Origin: Acidobacteriaceae bacterium
GTDB lineage: Bacteria > Acidobacteriota > Terriglobia > Terriglobales > Acidobacteriaceae
Length of the DNA stretch: 6,678 bases
Assembly (NCBI GenBank): GCA_027307295.1
Contig: DAHUXF010000163.1
Location: forward strand, 1-6,678
Direction of reading: 5' to 3'
The translations under genes were made by a program, and so were the position numbers. Positions 4,852-6,678 of the stretch are shown here, piece after piece (position 1 is the stretch's first letter; the number at the start of each line of letters is the position of its first letter). The notes under the pieces are model-generated. The model was not told the DNA's origin. It ran no database searches and worked only from the letters and a program-made list of their open reading frames with translations.

Positions 4852-6013
4852 GCGGCTTTATAAGCCCAGTACCAGTGTCGCCTTGCAAGCCCAAGATTTG
4901 AATCGGCTGTGATGAGCCAATTCGCACGACTGCCCCATTCGCCGCCGGCTGCGGGAAGTAATCAAGAAGATCTTCAGTCATCTTGCTCTTACCGGGAAGG
5001 GAAATATTCACCGTTTGCAGCACCTGGTTTCCCGAGGTAAGCAATTCGAGTGTTACCTGGGCAGAATTTGTCGTCGGATTTTGCAGGGCGATTCCGGTGA
5101 ATGCGCTGCCTGATCTTGTCCAAGGTAGAGTGGCAACCGTATACGTGACCCGGGAAAACATGGGATCGGCCGCCGCAACGAGCTGATTCGAGCTGTGACC
5201 AATCTCTGTAGTATGGAAATAAGGAAAATAAAAAGCTTGTTCTGTGGCAGTCCGGATTCGCACGCGCACGCCATCTAACAACAATGTCTGGTCCAATGTT
5301 ACATCGAGCTGCTGAGAAGAAACGAATCGTGTGGTCACTACGTTTGCGCCTTCGAAATCTACGCTGGCCGAGGGTGTAAAGCCGGCTCCCAAGATGGAGA
5401 TGGTGGCTCCGGCAGCCACCGTTTCTCCTTCTGGAATCACCTCGGTGATGTTTAGCGTGCCGCCTATATTCAAATTTCCACCCGACACTTGCAGCGGGTA
5501 GGGCTGGCCGGTACTGTCGAGAAAGACGGTATTGGATAGATCGAGATTTACAGGAACTTGTAATCCGGTTTGAGCGTCCGGCCTGACGGGAAGGTCAACG
5601 GTCATGATTGCAGCGTCGCCAGTGGTGCCCATCATCGCGTTGGGTGAGAGCAGCGATACGCTGAACCCGCCCAGCGTACGCACAGCCACGCCGCAGGCCT
5701 CTCCCGAGGGATCGTGGACCGAGGCCCCCGCCCCTGTTCCGAAAGCGGCACTGGAGAATGTTACGTGTGGACTTCCAGCACCTACGGGCTTTGGCTCCGT
5801 CACCAACAACTGCAGTTGATAGACTCCGCCAGGCGGAATCGTGGCATCCTGAATTTTCAGGGAGAGTCCAGGGAAAGGAGTTGTATTGGTGGTCTGATTC
5901 TTGCCTCCGTCGCTGGCGGAGGCAATAGCACACGAGGTCACGAGGGCCGCGCCCAGAATCGTTCCTATCACATTGTTGCCACGAAAATGCGCGCGCATAA
6001 ACCGAGATTTCAT
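4832..6013 (-). CDS. Predicted lipoprotein with cohesin-like and IPT/TIG-like domains
   Basis: The 393-residue protein starts with a signal sequence whose hydrophobic part ends in LVTSC (24-28), a plausible lipobox with C28 as lipidated cysteine; signal peptidase I cleavage after ASA is the alternative. Residues 50-184 have the pattern of a cohesin-type beta domain: LKIQDATIPPGGVYQLQLLV near the front, and GDAAIMTVDLPV and the close LQVSGGNLNIGG further on. Residues 187-256 look like an IPT/TIG domain (LNITEVIPEGETVAAGATIS, then GAGFTPSASVDFEG). Residues 280-393 form a beta domain (FTGIALQNPTTNSAQVTLEL ... GAVVRIGSSQPIQILGLQGD) that I associate with acidobacterial envelope proteins. No catalytic motif is seen; a surface binding role is likely. 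Start 6013 is chosen for GAGGGA 7 nt upstream. It faces the CHAT gene and is not in its operon. Confidence 0.75.
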   Translation of the reverse strand: MKSRFMRAHFRGNNVIGTILGAALVTSCAIASASDGGKNQTTNTTPFPGLSLKIQDATIPPGGVYQLQLLVTEPKPVGAGSPHVTFSSAAFGTGAGASVHDPSGEACGVAVRTLGGFSVSLLSPNAMMGTTGDAAIMTVDLPVRPDAQTGLQVPVNLDLSNTVFLDSTGQPYPLQVSGGNLNIGGTLNITEVIPEGETVAAGATISILGAGFTPSASVDFEGANVVTTRFVSSQQLDVTLDQTLLLDGVRVRIRTATEQAFYFPYFHTTEIGHSSNQLVAAADPMFSRVTYTVATLPWTRSGSAFTGIALQNPTTNSAQVTLELLTSGNQVLQTVNISLPGKSKMTEDLLDYFPQPAANGAVVRIGSSQPIQILGLQGDTGTGLIKPLMVSVP

Positions 6014-6020
6014 TTTGAGA

Positions 6021-6026
6021 TCCCTC
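6021..6026 (-). promoter_or_regulatory. Shine-Dalgarno of the lipoprotein gene
   Basis: GAGGGA on the minus strand ends 7 nt before ATG 6013. It selects that codon over the second Met at codon 6. Confidence 0.65.
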
Positions 6027-6053
6027 GTTTCGGTATTTGATGAATGCCTTAGA

Positions 6054-6083
6054 ATATTACGAATCCTAAATGGAGAATGTAAA
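6054..6083 (-). promoter_or_regulatory. Promoter of the lipoprotein gene
   Basis: On the minus strand TTTACA (6083-6078, five of six to TTGACA) and TAATAT (6059-6054, four of six to TATAAT) are 18 nt apart. Transcription would start near 6047 with a leader of about 34 nt that contains the Shine-Dalgarno. This is a conventional leadered promoter, unlike the sigma and TPR-CHAT starts. Confidence 0.5.
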
Positions 6084-6375
6084 GTTGGTTGGTGGCGCCT
6101 GGCTGCGAAAAGCAGGCGGCCCGTATAAGTTTCCGGCGAGAATCTCGAACGCTTAATTCATAGGCGACACGAATGTTAGCACTTCCCGAATTGATGTCAA
6201 GATAAAGACTTGGGTGCCGCAAAAAAGGACGGCACATTTTGTGGATGTCTCGCCCAAAAAGCGGAAAGTGGCTTGCCCAGAGTCGTTACAGCAAAACACA
6301 GGAAATTCAAGAATATCTCGTCACTGGCTGGCTGAGAAGATATCAAAGATGCAGTCGGAGTGCCAATGTGGAGTG
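6084..6375. other. Intergenic stretch, no supported gene
   Basis: This stretch lies between the lipoprotein promoter and the right repeat. Short frames occur on both strands, but none has a ribosome site with a protein-like translation. No clear repeat, hairpin with T-run or RNA gene was found. If the cluster entered as an element, its right junction should lie here or in the repeat that follows. Confidence 0.45.
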
Positions 6376-6442
6376 GGTGCAGACAGTCCCTGTAATTTTC
6401 CCTACAATAGAGAGGGCCGAAAAAGCAGTTGAATACCAGCGT

Positions 6443-6463
<21 letters not shown>
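6376..6463 (+). repeat. Right copy of tRNA-Leu promoter/5' repeat
   Basis: Direct repeat partner of 139-244, comprising the promoter, leader and first 21 nt of the intact tRNA gene. Similarity to the left copy fades upstream of 6376 and stops after 6463 within the tRNA D-arm. Only the 5' end of the tRNA is repeated, unlike common islands that duplicate the 3' end. Confidence 0.88.
6380..6408 (+). promoter_or_regulatory. Promoter of tRNA-Leu
   Basis: CAGACA (6380-6385, four of six to TTGACA) and TACAAT (6403-6408, five of six) are exactly 17 nt apart. The predicted start near 6415 leaves a 5' leader of about 28 nt before the mature tRNA end at 6443, to be removed by RNase P. The same elements, with a doubled -10, occur in the left copy. 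Confidence 0.6.
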
Positions 6464-6527
<64 letters not shown>

Positions 6528-6537
6528 GCCTTTCCCT

Positions 6538-6678
6538 ATGCCTCAAAACACCGAACTCAGCCTGCTGCATGCGTTCATGTCGTCCCGGGTTCCCTATTGG
6601 CAGACTCTGGGTCTGCAACTGAAGGAAGTGACCCCGGGGCGCGCGGTCTTCGAAGCTGAAGTCCGTGAAAACCTGCTG
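6538..6678 (+). CDS. PaaI-type hotdog thioesterase, N-terminal part
   Basis: The first 47 residues are visible before the window ends. The pattern PYWQTLGLQLKEVTPGRAVF followed by EAEVRENLL is the N-terminal strand and helix of PaaI/YbgC-like hotdog thioesterases, which hydrolyse acyl-CoA thioesters in the cytoplasm. The catalytic residues and the long central helix lie beyond the edge. ATG 6538 is 10 nt after the tRNA CCA end, with no Shine-Dalgarno between; Met14 (6577) is an alternative start, also without one. The gene is probably co-transcribed with the tRNA or has a very short leader after tRNA processing. It appears to belong to the host backbone, outside the bracketed cluster. Confidence 0.7.
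   Translation, partial: MPQNTELSLLHAFMSSRVPYWQTLGLQLKEVTPGRAVFEAEVRENLL

Noticed and set aside
6049..6237. 62-residue minus-strand open frame upstream of the lipoprotein gene
   Set aside because: It covers the predicted lipoprotein promoter and has no motif or ribosome site.

Overview
The window most likely comes from an acidobacterium (class Terriglobia type). This is inferred from gene content only: an ECF sigma / membrane anti-sigma pair beside a secreted TPR-CHAT protein, and a lipoprotein whose C-terminal domain resembles one I associate with Acidobacteria. Base composition is moderate and codon use looks alike across the genes. No phylogenetic marker protein is complete, so the placement is tentative.

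Layout. Positions 1-138 hold no convincing gene, but have a long hairpin at 21-56. Positions 139-244 are a decayed copy of a tRNA-Leu promoter plus the first 22 nt of that tRNA. The intact copy (promoter and complete tRNA-Leu(UAG)) is at 6376-6527, followed after 10 nt by the start of a PaaI-type thioesterase gene that leaves the window. Between the two copies lies about 6.1 kb of accessory-looking DNA: an ECF sigma factor (359-976) overlapping its anti-sigma factor (966-1691); a small minus-strand gene (2035-1772) for a protein with the same HxxxCxxC signature; a TPR + CHAT peptidase gene (2260-4851) interrupted by one in-frame TAA directly followed by ATG; and a convergent gene (6013-4832, minus) for a predicted lipoprotein with cohesin-like, IPT/TIG-like and C-terminal beta domains.

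How the parts may work together (inference). The sigma factor would be held by the zinc-finger anti-sigma, whose C-terminal half should lie in the periplasm. The TPR-CHAT protein has a signal peptide at the front and a C-terminal membrane segment, so as one chain its peptidase domain would lie in the same compartment as that half. This suggests a sensor/protease/anti-sigma/sigma relay. The internal stop separates signal peptide from catalytic domain, so the system is either broken here, read through, or expressed as two proteins by restart.

Most notable: the TAA-ATG split of an otherwise intact CHAT gene; the 5'-tRNA repeats that bracket the cluster; the second HxxxCxxC protein on the opposite strand; and near-consensus -10 boxes 5-6 nt before the start codons of both sigma and TPR-CHAT genes, which suggest leaderless mRNAs.
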